From: Dirofilaria immitis
Taxonomy: Eukaryota > Nematoda > Chromadorea > Rhabditida > Onchocercidae
Direction of reading: 5' to 3'
Assembly (NCBI GenBank): GCA_024305405.1
Contig: JAKNDB010000098.1
Span: forward strand, 2,808,501 to 2,872,500
Length of the DNA stretch: 64,000 bases
The number at the start of each line of letters is the position of its first letter. The first letter of the stretch is position 1. The position numbers were made by a program, and so were the translations under genes. The notes under the pieces are model-generated. The model ran no database searches. It was not told where the DNA came from and saw nothing but the letters and a program-made list of their open reading frames with translations. Shown here one piece after another: positions 11,601-24,100 of the stretch.

Positions 11601-14271
11601 TACTATATCTATAACTAACTTAGGACTTCTCTAAATCAGTTTCAGTCATTCGTAGCTTGGACTTATCGAAATTTCTTTGAATATTTTCAAAATTAAAAGA
11701 AAAAATAAAATATGCATTATATAACAAAATCTGGATCAGAAATCTCCTGCATTTTCAGACTGTTGAAACTTTATGGTGGATTTCAACTTGCTTTCATAAC
11801 GCAGAAACAAAAGTTGAAATTTAAGGTCATTCCCTGAATTTATCTATAAAAACAGTCAATTTTTATTTTCACTTAAATTGGTATATTTCCTGTTTCCTTA
11901 TTTAATTACTTCAGGTTAGAAATATGTTTTGTGTCGGTTCACCCCTCGCGGTTTTCCTAATTATGCGAGGTTCAACAACATTTATTCCTGAAACCAACAG
12001 TCTCAAGAGAATATACAATATTTTCCATCCATATGATCCAGTGGTAAATTTTTAAATCCTAGCTGTAAATCACATTTTATTTAAGTAATTTGAGATAAGT
12101 TGCAAATTTTGAGATAGTTGCAAAACTGATATGATTTACTTTTATGAAAGCTGTTTCTAGGCGTACCGCTTGGAACCATTGGTGCATAAGCAGTATCGCT
12201 TAATTCGACCTATTAAATTGTTCGCTTCAGTTGATCTACGCTCATTGCGAGATTATGCTCTTCTCCCACCGGAGGTGCATCTTTTATTCGACGGTAGCTT
12301 GTTATCAAGCATATCATATGTTTCGTTTAATATGCTCAACTTTTTGCTTCCATCAGTTTTTAATTTGTTTCTGATGTTATATATACCGCACTAAGAGTTA
12401 ACTCTCTATAGTATTTGGTCTGTCGGATAGGAGTCGGTATTTCCTAACCTCATTTTAATATGAGGTACATTTTTATTATCTTTTTTCAACGATATTTGTA
12501 TCTTTAGCTTTATTTTGGAATAGGAGATGAAATGATGGAGTTTTCACAGTCGTTATTTTAACTATTTTCTTTTAATGTTATTATTTTATTCTTATTATTT
12601 AATTAATTTTTGTTCGAATATTTTGTTCTTTTTCTAGATCAACAAGGCTTATATCAAGAAAATAAAAATAAAGGAAAAAGAAAAACAAAAGATGCACCAA
12701 TGGTGGTTGTTTGCGATAAAGAAAACGAAGACATTGAAGAAGAGGATGAATGTGAAAGCGACGATTCATCGGCTTTACGACCGAGCAGTCCAGGTGTGAT
12801 GGTCTATGAGTTCGTTCTAAATTTTCGCGATAGAATACGTTGAAAATGTTTGCCACGTTTTGTTATCCTTTTGGTAAAATTAGTGGACTTTATAACTGCG
12901 AAAAATTATTTCGGATTGTCTTATATTTTCCAATATTTTCATTTCAGGTTCGTCACCACGAAGTTTAACACCTCCGCCATCAGAAACTGGTGATAATAAG
13001 AAGAGTTGGTGGAAGTTTGGAAGCAGCCGTAAAGAGAAAGAAGCTAATGACGTATTTCTCGAAGAAGTTAAATTGAATGAAGCCCAGAAATTGATAGAAG
13101 AAATTCCTCCGGAAGAAAGTATGTTCAATGTTTATTGAATGAAAAAGTTGCCCATTCTAAATTAGATCGTTCTGATATTAGAGATTAGATGGACGATGAG
13201 AAATGTAAACAGATAGATATGAAAACAGTATTATTATCGTTCGAATCAGCTGCTGAATGTCGCCATAGAATTTGTCTTTCGAATTCTTTTTGGTACAGTA
13301 CTATGAAGACACTCACCAAGGGATGAATGCATGGTAATGTTTGCCATGTAGTATCATCTGTTAGGAAACCGGAAGAAATTATGTGGCCATAATTGACATC
13401 CAGGTTTAAGAGTTGCTTTTCATAGTTTTTAGTTGATGTTAAACTTAATTTCTTATTATCTATTCACTGCCAGAATATTATCGATTGTTATCGTTTATAA
13501 ACAAAAAATCTAGCTAAATGTGGGAAAAATTGACTTCATTTTTTTGTTCGTTTTCTATATGACATAATATATCATTGATTTATCGTAAGTATATCTAGAT
13601 AGCCTTATTTCTTTCTTCACGAAGGGCATATGGATAGTATTTTATTAATTAAGAGTTTTTTTCGGACATTTCTCAGTAAGGTTCTAATGGTAAACAATTG
13701 AGTTCTCAAAACCAGCGGGAACGAAATGTTTTCTTCATTGCGAATGAATCGATTAGAAAAACCCTTAACGATCTCTCACTAAGTGGTTTAACAATTTCTT
13801 CATGTTGTCAATATCAACTCCTTCTCATCTAGTAAATATTTCCAATATAATTGTCTGCGAAACATCAATTCGCTTCCCCATATTAAAGACGAAAAAAGTT
13901 TTTGTTTTCCGCGATATTGTCAGCTTCTTTTTGAGGAATTAGTACAATTATATTAGCATCTAGCAGTTCTTTCAGTATTAGAAGATGCGTGAAACGTTAT
14001 GTTCTTTCTGCAATACGGGAGTTTTTTCACGAAAAATTTGCCTTTATATAAGTTTTATTTCTACGTTATTATAATGCATATATATTTTTAAAAATTTTTC
14101 ATTTCAGGATTACCATATCGTATGGATTATCAAATACAACCGCAGATTACGGATCGCAGTTATTGGTCTGTGTTGAAAAGCCATTTTGCTTATTGGAGTA
14201 ATCCCGATATTGCGGCATTTCTCGTCAATTGTTTGTATCGAGAAGACAAAAAACAAGATGACAAATGTTAA
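8666..14271 (+). CDS. ipla-1: DDHD-domain phospholipase A1 (DDHD1 / IPLA-1 family)
   Basis: Intracellular phospholipase A1, a family acting on phosphatidic acid and phosphatidylinositol at Golgi/ER and mitochondrial membranes. Thirteen exons: 8666-9059, 9364-9537, 9716-9866, 10040-10300, 10514-10727, 11010-11189, 11418-11479, 11759-11825, 11915-12043, 12161-12293, 12638-12793, 12948-13118, 14108-14271, giving about 751 aa. Exons 1-3 hold the N-terminal WWE-like region (WFHRKSG, IYWKG, AIRRGTWFL). Exon 4 has VVHGIGQKGYEN. Exon 6 has the lipase motif YAHSLGSVM with the nucleophile Ser codon near 11106. Exons 9-13 hold the DDHD domain: YDPVAYRLEPL, RMDYQIQP, SHFAYW and NPDIAAF supply the D, D, H, D residues. 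Exons 11-12 encode an acidic, Ser-rich linker. The exon 3/4 join needs a weak GTCAAG donor at 9867. The alternative is the GTTAGC donor at 9883 with one base missing after the 10047 acceptor. A 989 bp intron precedes the last exon. Confidence 0.93.
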
Positions 14272-14434
14272 AGAATTTAGCTAAGTTATAATCTATTTTA
14301 ATACTGAATATATGGTAATATTTGTCAGATAGCATCTTCAGCTCCTTTTGAGAAATCAGTGTCATGTTCAAGTGATGATTTGCTCCTATTTTTCTTCTTT
14401 CATTTGCTTGTATTAAACTCTGTTTTAAAACTGA

Positions 14435-14440
14435 AATAAA
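14435..14440 (+). terminator. candidate poly(A) signal of the lipase gene
   Basis: AATAAA lies 164 bp after the stop codon at 14271. It is the first perfect hexamer I see downstream, but the hexamer is common in DNA this AT-rich. Confidence 0.35.
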
Positions 14441-15303
14441 CTAGGCAGACATTTATATATGTTAATGTAATTTTTTTAGGATTTGACTTAGTTTTCTGAA
14501 ATCAGAAAAACTTCAGAATTGATTACTGTGATTCATGTTTAGTAGGCTTCATTACAATATAGCACATTTGTCAACATTATTTTCTTCCTTGCACCCATTA
14601 TTTGTACCTCTCATTAATTGTACAAAAAAATTGTCTGATCACAAAAGACTGGATGGAAATTTTCATTAAGAAAAAGTTTGAAGTTACATATTCTGAAACG
14701 CAAAATTAGCATTGGTAGCATACGTAAATCCAGATAATTTTTCCGAATATTTTTAATCATAAACCTTATTCAATTAATCTAAGTTTTCTTCTTTTACTGC
14801 ATATGTACATATTTCTTCCGTTATTTCTATATTTAGGAATTTTTCCCAATTAAATTTGCGGCAATTTCTAGATTCAAATGAAGTAGAATTGTCCATCAAT
14901 CGTTTGTGAAATTTTGGATCTCGAAATCCAATATTTATTATTATTATTATTCATTATTTTTTTGTATTTATTATTATTATTCATTAGCTTATACGTGTGT
15001 ATCAGATTTCTGATGTTATCACTGCTTTTTGATATGAGTGTAATGAAGTTTTCTTTCTTTTATTCTGTGATATGAATATAATAAAGTTTTCTTTCTTTTT
15101 TTCTGTGATATGAGTATAATAAAGTTTCCTTCCTTATTTTTTTAAGACGTATCTTTTTCTTCTACAAAGTTTATTTAATTTCGGACTTTTTTTTTAATAG
15201 AAAACTGACTTCAGTGGCAAATCAGTGAATAATTAAAATACAATTTTGAAAAGAAATCATCCATTGAACTTTGAATGAATTATGATTACATCGATGAATT
15301 AAA
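14441..15303. other. gene-free spacer
   Basis: AT-rich with three near copies of TGATATGAGTATAATAAAGTT around 15030-15130, which may serve as redundant poly(A) regions. No exon recognised, except that a C-terminal exon of the minus-strand cysteine-rich frame could start near 15315 and run down to about 15228. Confidence 0.4.
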
Positions 15304-15608
15304 ACGGTCATCCTCTGCATAATATTATCAACGGAAATAAATCATACAACGACAATATCACAGAACAAAGGAAAAGGAAGACCAAACGATGCCCAATGTA
15401 TCCATTCAACCATCTTTGAAGCACATCTTCTAAAATACATTTGGCGCTCAGGACCTTTTTCATCCGCGTAGGTGAAAGATCCTGGTACAATTCTTCGACT
15501 ACATGAAATAGCGCCTTTGTTATTGCGTATGTCATGGAGCTCTTTTTCACAGACGCTATGGCCGAACAATTTTAGCTTACATTTACATTGTACATTAAGT
15601 CGGCACAT
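15304..15608 (-). CDS. partial cysteine-rich protein, hypothetical
   Basis: I do not recognise this family. The minus-strand frame runs from 15608 and reads MCRLNVQCKCKLKLFGHSVC, then KELHDIRNN, GAISCSRRIVPGSF, TYADEKGPERQMYF and RRCASKMVEWIHW. Cysteines are regularly spaced, codons carry more G and C at third positions than surrounding DNA, and the plus-strand frame opposite looks poorer. The frame stays open upstream to a stop near 15684, so the true start, perhaps with a signal peptide, may lie in an exon at higher coordinates that I could not place. A GTCTTC donor near 15390 and an acceptor (TATGCAG) near 15316 would allow a short terminal exon. The spacing suggests a small secreted protein, but that is inference. 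A decayed or partial gene is also possible. Confidence 0.45.
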
Positions 15609-15749
15609 ACAACGTATATCCGGTAATATTAAATCCAGAGCAAAAGAATTACTAATTCGTTGCTTCTTCTTCTCACGATTTCAGCGACAATATTATTTCA
15701 TTATCAGAATAGTGCAGTATAAATTATTAAAAATGCTTTTTAACTAATT

Positions 15750-17450
15750 AGATTCTCGGAATTCTATTTAACAAGAATATTTGGCTTATTTATTCTTGAA
15801 TTTGCAATATGGAATGTTGCATTATTTTATGAACAGAATACTGTAATACAAATGATAGGAAAAGAATTTCTTAAAAAAAGTTTCTTTAATTTTTTAAGCG
15901 TAAAAATATATTAAAATTGAAAAAAAATGTATAGATATCGCAGCGAAAATTAATTTTTTCTTTTAAATTTTATTGTTAAGATGAAAATTCTGAAAGTTAA
16001 TTAAAATTCAATTTTGTATCGTTTAAAATTCAATGATTTTGGAAAAAAATTTGGAATACAACTCAAATATCAGAAAGATTTACAAAGCTAGCTTGAGAAG
16101 TCGAAAAAGATAAGCATGATTTGATAATATAACTAAAAAGCAATTAAAATTATCCCGAATGGTAATTTTGATAATGTTTGATAATCTTGAGTGTGTTGAT
16201 AACTTGTTTGAAATATCTGATCAAACAAGAAGCGATCAACGATATAGCAGAGAGGATTTTACTTATGCGTGAAATTTTTAAGCGTAAAAGTATATTAAAA
16301 TTGAAAAAAAAATTGTATAGATATCGCATTGAAAATTAATTATAAGATTTATTTATACATGAAACGTGAAGCAAGATTTATGCATACGTGAAACGTAAAA
16401 TAGAATTCTTTTTCTTGCCAGCAACAGTCATACAATCTTTGGTTAGATTCTTATTCATTATCATCAGATAAAAATAATTGTAGGCATAACTTAGTGATTA
16501 CATTCGTGAATCATAATCAAGAATTATCGAAACAATTGGTAGAAATTCGAGAATTATCCAAATTTCACAACAATATTTTTAAAAAGGCATTTTATAAATA
16601 TATCTTTATTATTAATTATGTTTAATGTAAGATTATGAAAAGAAAACGGTAGGATATAGATTATGCAGAAATTTATCCCTTAAAGCAAAAAGAAATTAAT
16701 AACAAAGATTTCCCTCAAATATACTAAATTTCAGATTGAATTATTTGATCGGGATAGATTGGAATTAACTGTGTTCGAGAATTTTTTTTTAATTTGATTT
16801 TTAAATATATTCGAAAAAAAAGACAGGTTAAGAAAATATGAAAATGATGATTTGATCGTTTATCAAATTATAATCAGTTTGATAAAAGATCAGAAAAAGC
16901 AATAATAACAAATAACTGATTATTTATAAAATGATAATTATTTAAATTTAGCTCATTTTTGTCTATAAAATATAAAAGTTAGTTTAATATGCAATATTTA
17001 TTTACAAAATCATAATCAATCCAAATTTATTTGTTTACGAAATGATAATTAATTTAAATTTAAGTTATATTTATTTACAATATTATAATTATTTTAGGTA
17101 AACAATTTCCATTTTAATTATGATAGGGAATTTTTGCATAACTATTACGAGATTAATGATTTTTATATACTTTATATCCTAGAATCATACCTGCTTTTTT
17201 TTTGTTAAATTTAGTATTGATCAAGCAAGACTGATCAAAATTTAATGATTTGCTTATGATACTAACTTGAATATTTATAGGATCAATTTGATAGAAATAA
17301 TTCTTGAATCTTCTGAAAAAAAAAGAAGCTAATCAGTAAGGCTAATAAAGTAAGGAAAATATTGCATTGGTAAATTTATGATAACCGAACTACATCACTC
17401 TCCAATAAGATCACATAATCATTGAACCTTTAATCAGTAATCGATCACAC
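15750..17450. other. gene-free AT-rich spacer with a 65-bp dispersed duplication
   Basis: Bases about 15889-15955 and 16277-16345 share a roughly 65 bp segment (TTTTAAGCGTAAAA, then ATATTAAAATTGAAAAAAAA, then GTATAGATATCGCA) in the same orientation, about 390 bp apart. The rest shows no coding signal. Confidence 0.5.
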
Positions 17451-17454
17451 GCTT

Positions 17455-17760
17455 AATCGATGCTTGACAGATTATTTGCAAAGCTGTTTACGAAGTCGTA
17501 CGCGATTCATACGTACGCTTTAAAATAACATGATTAGATATAACAGACACATGTAGGGGCGGATCATTGTTGCGAAATGATGGCGCGAGATGCTGTGATG
17601 ATAGTGGACTTGACCTTTGTTTGTTGTTTTGGTTTTCTTGACCTTTATTAGGGTAAAGTTTAGGGATGTGAATTGAGTGGAGGGAATGTTTGAAAAATGA
17701 TTGTTTCAGAAATTTTCTATTAATTAAAAAACTGTAAAAAGTAAGCAAAGTTATAAAAAC
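17455..17760. promoter_or_regulatory. GC-richer block, possible promoter region of the Tudor gene
   Basis: This stretch stands out from its flanks by CpG and GC content (TACGAAGTCGTACGCG, GGGGCGGATCATTG, GATGGCGCGAGATG). It lies 430-740 bp before the first Tudor exon that I can read. The minus-strand open frame across it is not convincing as protein. Promoter or 5' UTR exon is inference from position and composition only. Confidence 0.3.
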
Positions 17761-18191
17761 GTGAAGTTGACGTGATTTTTATTCTTCCTTCTGAAATAAC
17801 TTCTGCTTTTTCCTTCCTATACATGCTTCTACATTTATGTGAATGAAAATTTCATCAATCATAAATGTTGTTGAAGTTTTAGATTTTTTCATTTTATCAT
17901 TCTATGATAAAAATTCTCGCACGATGAATACATATTGTACTCATTCCGAATTTTATTTCAAAGCACTGATAAGTTAGTTTTATAATCGATATCTTTGTTT
18001 TTTTTTCTTTTTGCTTTAAAATTTTTTTATTAAAATATTTCAATGAAATAAATCAATTTCATGATGGTAATTTAGGGTGAAATTTAAATTTTAAAAATTT
18101 TAAAAATTTTGATTATAAAATAGCGAAAGTAGAAAAAGTAATTTTATTTTTTGTTAAATATTTGTTTATTTTTTCCTTTTCTTTTCTTCAG

Positions 18192-21100
18192 AAGGTATAT
18201 CCTATGAAATAGACAGTCATGGAGAACCGATGAAGCGACCAGCTGCTTGTACACGACTTCAAATATGTAATTTACCACCGTTAGAATTGCCAACTGCTGT
18301 TGATAATTTTGTTTATGTTCGAATTACTAACATTGAAGGTGAATAAGTTAGTTTTTTCTTTTTCTCTAACTGTTGAGAATAGTATTTGTTATAGAAATGA
18401 ATTACAATATGTTAATTTGATGCAAATAAATGGATCATTTTGATTACAATGGTAGAGATTTTGAATTTAGAAGTATGAGAAATTTGCACTATAAAATAGA
18501 TGAAAATCTAGATTGTAAAATGAGCAATGCAACTTTCTTTTTTTGTTATGAATAATATAAACATTTCTGAGTCATAATGAAAAAACTCTTCCACGGAATA
18601 GAAAAATATGATTACCTATTAAGTATAGAAGATAGATTGGAAATTATGCTGAATGGACTGATATCTTGAATTTAGCATTTTTTTATTTTAATAAATATGA
18701 ATATGAATCATTCTTAATTTGCTGAAAAAAATGAGTTCTAAAGAAGTTGGGTATGCCAATAAATGACACTTAATTGATGTTTAATGACTGAATCAATAAA
18801 CAAAATCTGGCTTGCACTACCTAATATAATTTATTACTTTTTTTTTTGAAGGTATGAAGAAATTCTTTGGCACATTAGAACGGAATCGTTTGCTGTTGAA
18901 TGATTTGCAGAAAATACTCAATGATCTCGAATCAACCAACTGTAAATCTCTTTTCGATCCAGCACCTGGAGAGATTGTTCTTGTGAAGTTAGTTTACATG
19001 CGAGCCGTTGCTAAGAATCTAGAATGATTTATATTGTTTTTAAATTTTATTATTTGAGTAGTATTGTATGTTTATCTACATCTTTTTTAAAGTATTTTGT
19101 TTATTTACAATCGTAATGTTTTATTGGTGACATTAAATATCACGTATTGAAAACAGATAAAAGCATATAAAATATTTATGAACTTCACAAGTTTTTAAGA
19201 AAATTTGTTCAAAAAATTCATCAAAATTTCTAGGATTTTGGTTACTGCGAAACATAATGTTATTTCATTATGAAATTTAATTGTATTTTTAGGATTGGTG
19301 AAAGATTTGTTCGAGGATGCGTTGTGTGCAAAACTCATTTTATGACATGCACGGTAAATTGTAGATCAGTAGTATTTAAATTCCCAGTGTTTATTAATAA
19401 TTTGTAGAAGTTTTTAATGTTTGTTAAATATTTCTTTTTATTTATTAGCATTGTCTAATTATTCATTTATAATTGTTTAAGATCTATTTGATTGATTCTG
19501 GTTTCACTATGGAGATAGGATTAGATCAATTGTACGTGATTGATGAAGAATTGCTCAAAATACCCCACAAGCTTTTTTGATGTTATTAGATGTTGATATC
19601 GATGAACCATTGATCTCAAACGATGAACTTAATGAATTGGTCAAAGATACTCTTGTAGCTTTTCGTTTGAGTAATTTTTTTCATTTTTCTCATTCTTCTA
19701 ATTAATTTCTTTTTTATTTATCTTTTTGACTTCATTTCTTCTTGTGCGCAGTGGGAATCCTAGAAATTTTGGAAGAAAAAAATTAATTAACACCACAGTA
19801 GTTCACGATTTTAGACTAATAAAGAACTTTTTCTAGAATATGTCTCTGAAAACGGCGAAGCATTCGTTGGAGCACTGATAATGCGAAATCAAAATGGCGA
19901 GATTTGCGATTTAAAGGACATATTGCTGGAAGGTTTTGATGCGGCTAGTATTTCTCATGAAAATGATGAAAGTATTGTTTCTTTTTCGTTATACAAACAG
20001 TGTTATTTATCACTCGATAAGGATGATAATATAATATTTCTCAAATATGAAATGTTGATATTGTTTCTATCAAGTTAACCGAAAAAGCATGCCATAACAT
20101 TGATTAGCTTAAAATTTGCAGATAAATTCATTATTGTTAAATTATTAAACTGATAGAATTTCTCAGAAAAGCATCATAACTTTAAGATGTTTTTGGAAGA
20201 ATTATATAGATGTCAATAGTTTAATTGATATTTCAGTACAACCGAAAATTTCTTCAAATATTGAGATAACTGAATGACTGCTAATTCTCAGCCAGATAAT
20301 GATCACTTGTAAGGGAGCTGTAGAATTTCTCAGAAAAATTTCTCGAAATTACCTCAAATTTGTTCTGATTATATGGTAACCTTTTTAGCTGCTGTTTATG
20401 TGAAGGAAATGCAAGACGCTTCTATATGTTTCACTCCGGATTACGCACCACTATCTGATAAAGATAATCTTTCGCAGCATGCATCTGCCGATTTTGAAGA
20501 AGATGTCCGATCAGTTATCTCATATTCAAGTGATACTGAGGTGCATTTCAATAAATAGCTTCACGGGTAGATCATTTCGGATATATTAGAGATTTTTACA
20601 TCACCATAATCTGTTTTTTTCCAAAAAAAGAAAAAGAATTTTCGAATATTGGTTTCTAACATTATAATTAAGTTTTGTAAAATGTGTTGTAATGAATTAC
20701 TTCAAATTTAGGTTATTTTAATTTAGGTAGGATTGTAGCAGTACTCTGAACCTGTCCCTTGGTAATGATTATGATTTTATTGAGGACGATATAAAAAATG
20801 CAAAAACGTTCTCATTCAGGCAGTTTTTAGAAAAATTAAATTATGTAAATGGATATAATTCCTCTATAGATTTAAAATCAGCTTATAATAGTTTTAGATT
20901 TAAAATGTTCGAAAAAATGTGCTTTTTTCTTTGCACTTATATTTTTATCAACGAAATAATAACACTTCGACTTTTCATTAAAAGAAATGAGTTTGAAAAC
21001 TTATTATAACAATTAAGTTTTATGTTAAATGTTGAATATCATATTATAATTACATATTTATTATATAGTCGTTGAACAATTTTTTAAAGAAAGATGACAA

Positions 21101-24100
21101 GGACAATGGCGAATGTTTTCAGAAGCAGCTGATTTCAGTTGGAAGTTGTTGGCGAGCAATACGTATACCAACTGAGGTTCAATAGCATTAATCTTTAAAA
21201 TCGTTTTAAAATTATGATATTAATTAAATGGAGATAAGCTTCTTTTTGTTACTGTTTTTATTTTAATCGATACTATAATTTCTTTCCTAAAGACTAATCT
21301 ATGATTATATTGTGGACTATCATTAATTGGAATGTTTTAAGAGATTAGATGATTATGACAATTCTCGGTCTTTTTAATATCCTTAATTTGTAGAATTCGA
21401 GACCGGGTTTATTTTATTTACACTTTTGGATGGTCAAACTGATTTCGAAGATTTGCGAATTTTTCTGCATCACTCTTTGGGAAATACAATGATACTTGGC
21501 ATAAATTACTAGAAATACCTGATCTCATGCATGATACTAAGTATACTTTTTTCTTAAAGCAAATAAAATAAAAAGATATTTTTTGAAGGCAAATAGACCT
21601 AGTGCTTTGGTAAGAAATTTCTTTCGTTTTTGTTGCTTTCGATCTTTATCTTGTTTCTTTCTAATTCATTTTATTATTGGGTATATCTAATATTTTAATA
21701 TAATCAATTCATAAGATCAGGCTCTAAAATCAGACTCTTTTCATTTTCTGTTCAAATGTTGGAAAAGTGAAACTGAGATTTTATTTTAAGTTGTAGAAAA
21801 GTCTTTAAGTAATTTTCGATAAATAAGATAATGGAAAATTTTAGAGATGATGTGGAATTTGTACAGATCAGTAACATAGTGAAATCACATGGTGCACTTT
21901 TTTATGGTGGTAATCAAGTGAATGCAGAAATGAAAAACCGTTTGAAAGCAGCATTTGCATGCCGACTTGCATATTGCGCCCCAAAACCATTTAATAACAA
22001 CGTATGCAATATAAATTTCTTATTTTGCACTTTGACTGTTAGTAATATCACTCTTAATCATATTATTACTATATTTTTAAATTAACATAAAATTTATTTT
22101 CATTTTTGATTGAAATTTTCACAACAATTAAAGCTTAAAGTCAAACTACTAAGTAAGCAACAGTTAAGATGATTTTGTATTCTTTTTATGTTGCAGAGAT
22201 ATTCTATTGAGGCGAAATCATATTTTAATGGAAATTTGTTGACCAATCAGATTTTTGATGTATATATAGTTAGAATATTACGCACTTACGTTCTTGAAGT
22301 TGAAATTCTTTTACCAGGAGGAGAGAGTATTTTCGATAAATTGTGTGAACTGTAAGTAATTATCATTAATACAGATAGTTTTTAGGTCAAATATTTTTTG
22401 AAGAGAGAAAATATTAAGTTATTTTATTTTATTTTTAAATATTTTCAATTAATTTGAAAGCATGGAGGATTTTTCAGTTTAAAAAATGTAAAATTTTGTT
22501 CATTAACCGCTTGTTTTTTTAGCTAAATTCATACTTGGAGATTTTTAGTAGTTTTGCGCAACATCGTTGGTCTTGGAAGATGCCATCATATGATTTTGAA
22601 TCAATAAATAAAGAACAGCTTGTTCAACGCACTGATGATGAAGATGATGTTCATTTGACTTTCACGATACAAATTGAAAACAAGCGAAATGATTTAATTG
22701 AGGTTTGTTTTTAGTTTTTAACAGCTAATATAATTACTTGTGAAAATATATCTTATGAGGTAAATGATTTCTAATATTTTATTGAAGCATCTTTTTAAAC
22801 TGATAACGTTATGAGTTAATTATTGAAGCATCAGAATTATTAAACTGATAACGTCATAGCTGTTGATTTCCTAAGATGCAAATGCATTTTATTGAAACTT
22901 GAAATTGCGGCTCTTTTGATTCAACTTCATATAAGCGCATTGTTTATTCATTAATTTTTATCGCTAATTTGTAAATCATTTCATTTTATAGTTTCAAAAG
23001 CGTCTAAAACCTAGCCGGCGTATTCTGTGCAATCCGGAAATTGGTGATATTTGCATTGTCGATTGTGAAAGTCAATTGTTTCGATGCGAAATAGTTGATA
23101 TAATTGATGAAAATAAATCTTTCGTCATAAGCTATGTTGATTATGGTGAAGAGCAAGAATTAAGTGCAGATTTTCTCTATGGTGTTGATAATCAAGAAGA
23201 GGTTAGAAACATTTTATTTATGTTCCATATATTTGATAAAAAAATGTAACTGTTTATACAAGTTTTATAAATTTATTTATTAAAAAGTAGTCATTTTTCG
23301 TGAAAATTTATATTTTTCTGTTCCAGATTCGTTAAACTTAATCTGTTCACATCAATACTATTTTTATTATGTTTTATAAAACATTTTAGAAAATAGATTC
23401 CTTCATAAATTATATCTAATACATTAGAATATAAAACTTCAGATAGTCTTTGAAACTCCGATATTTGGAATCAAATGTCGACTGGAAGAAATATATCCTG
23501 TTGGCAGAGGTTTGGACATACAAGGAGATACGTGGTCGCGTACAGCACTCAAGTTAATCAACAGTGTTGTTCCGTTGAATAAGCAATTCAAAGCATTTAT
23601 TGGTCCACCTGATTTAGATAATGTCCATCCGATACGAGTAATGCTTAATTTAAATTTATCACTTTTTTTTATATTTCATCATTCAGATTTAACGATTTCA
23701 TGGAATTTCCATATTTTTAAAATTTATTTTGAATCTTTAGTTAATAGTAATGTTAAGTAGTAACAATGTTTAGGTGGTGGACTTTCACATTTCACTAGTC
23801 TTTGATTTATGTTACAAAATATCGGAGATTCGTTTGTATCCAAAATGAATGAGGCGTTTAGTAATAATGAGAATGAGAAACTTGCGTAAGACTATGCTTA
23901 TCTTACTTCTGTGATGCAAAAATTTTAATGGTGCAAGAATTATATATATTCTAGATCATTGAGGAAACATTGATGTATAATGATTTGGCTACCACTTTGG
24001 TATTAAATGATTTAGCTATGTACAGACATTGTAATTATTCATCAACGATAGATTTATCGTCGATGGAAGATCTTGAAATACAATATCTTAGCATTGAGGA

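Noticed and set aside
12599..13128. Minus-strand open frames of about 80 codons opposite the lipase
   Set aside because: They are complements of lipase exons 11 and 12, which continue the known protein in correct phase.
15472..15747. Plus-strand 91-codon open frame
   Set aside because: It is the shadow of the minus-strand cysteine-rich frame, which has better codon bias and motif-like spacing.
17488..17748. Minus-strand 86-codon open frame as a first exon of the cysteine-rich gene
   Set aside because: No signal peptide, no matching splice pair to 15608 and no recognisable motif; more likely the GC-richer promoter region of the Tudor gene.
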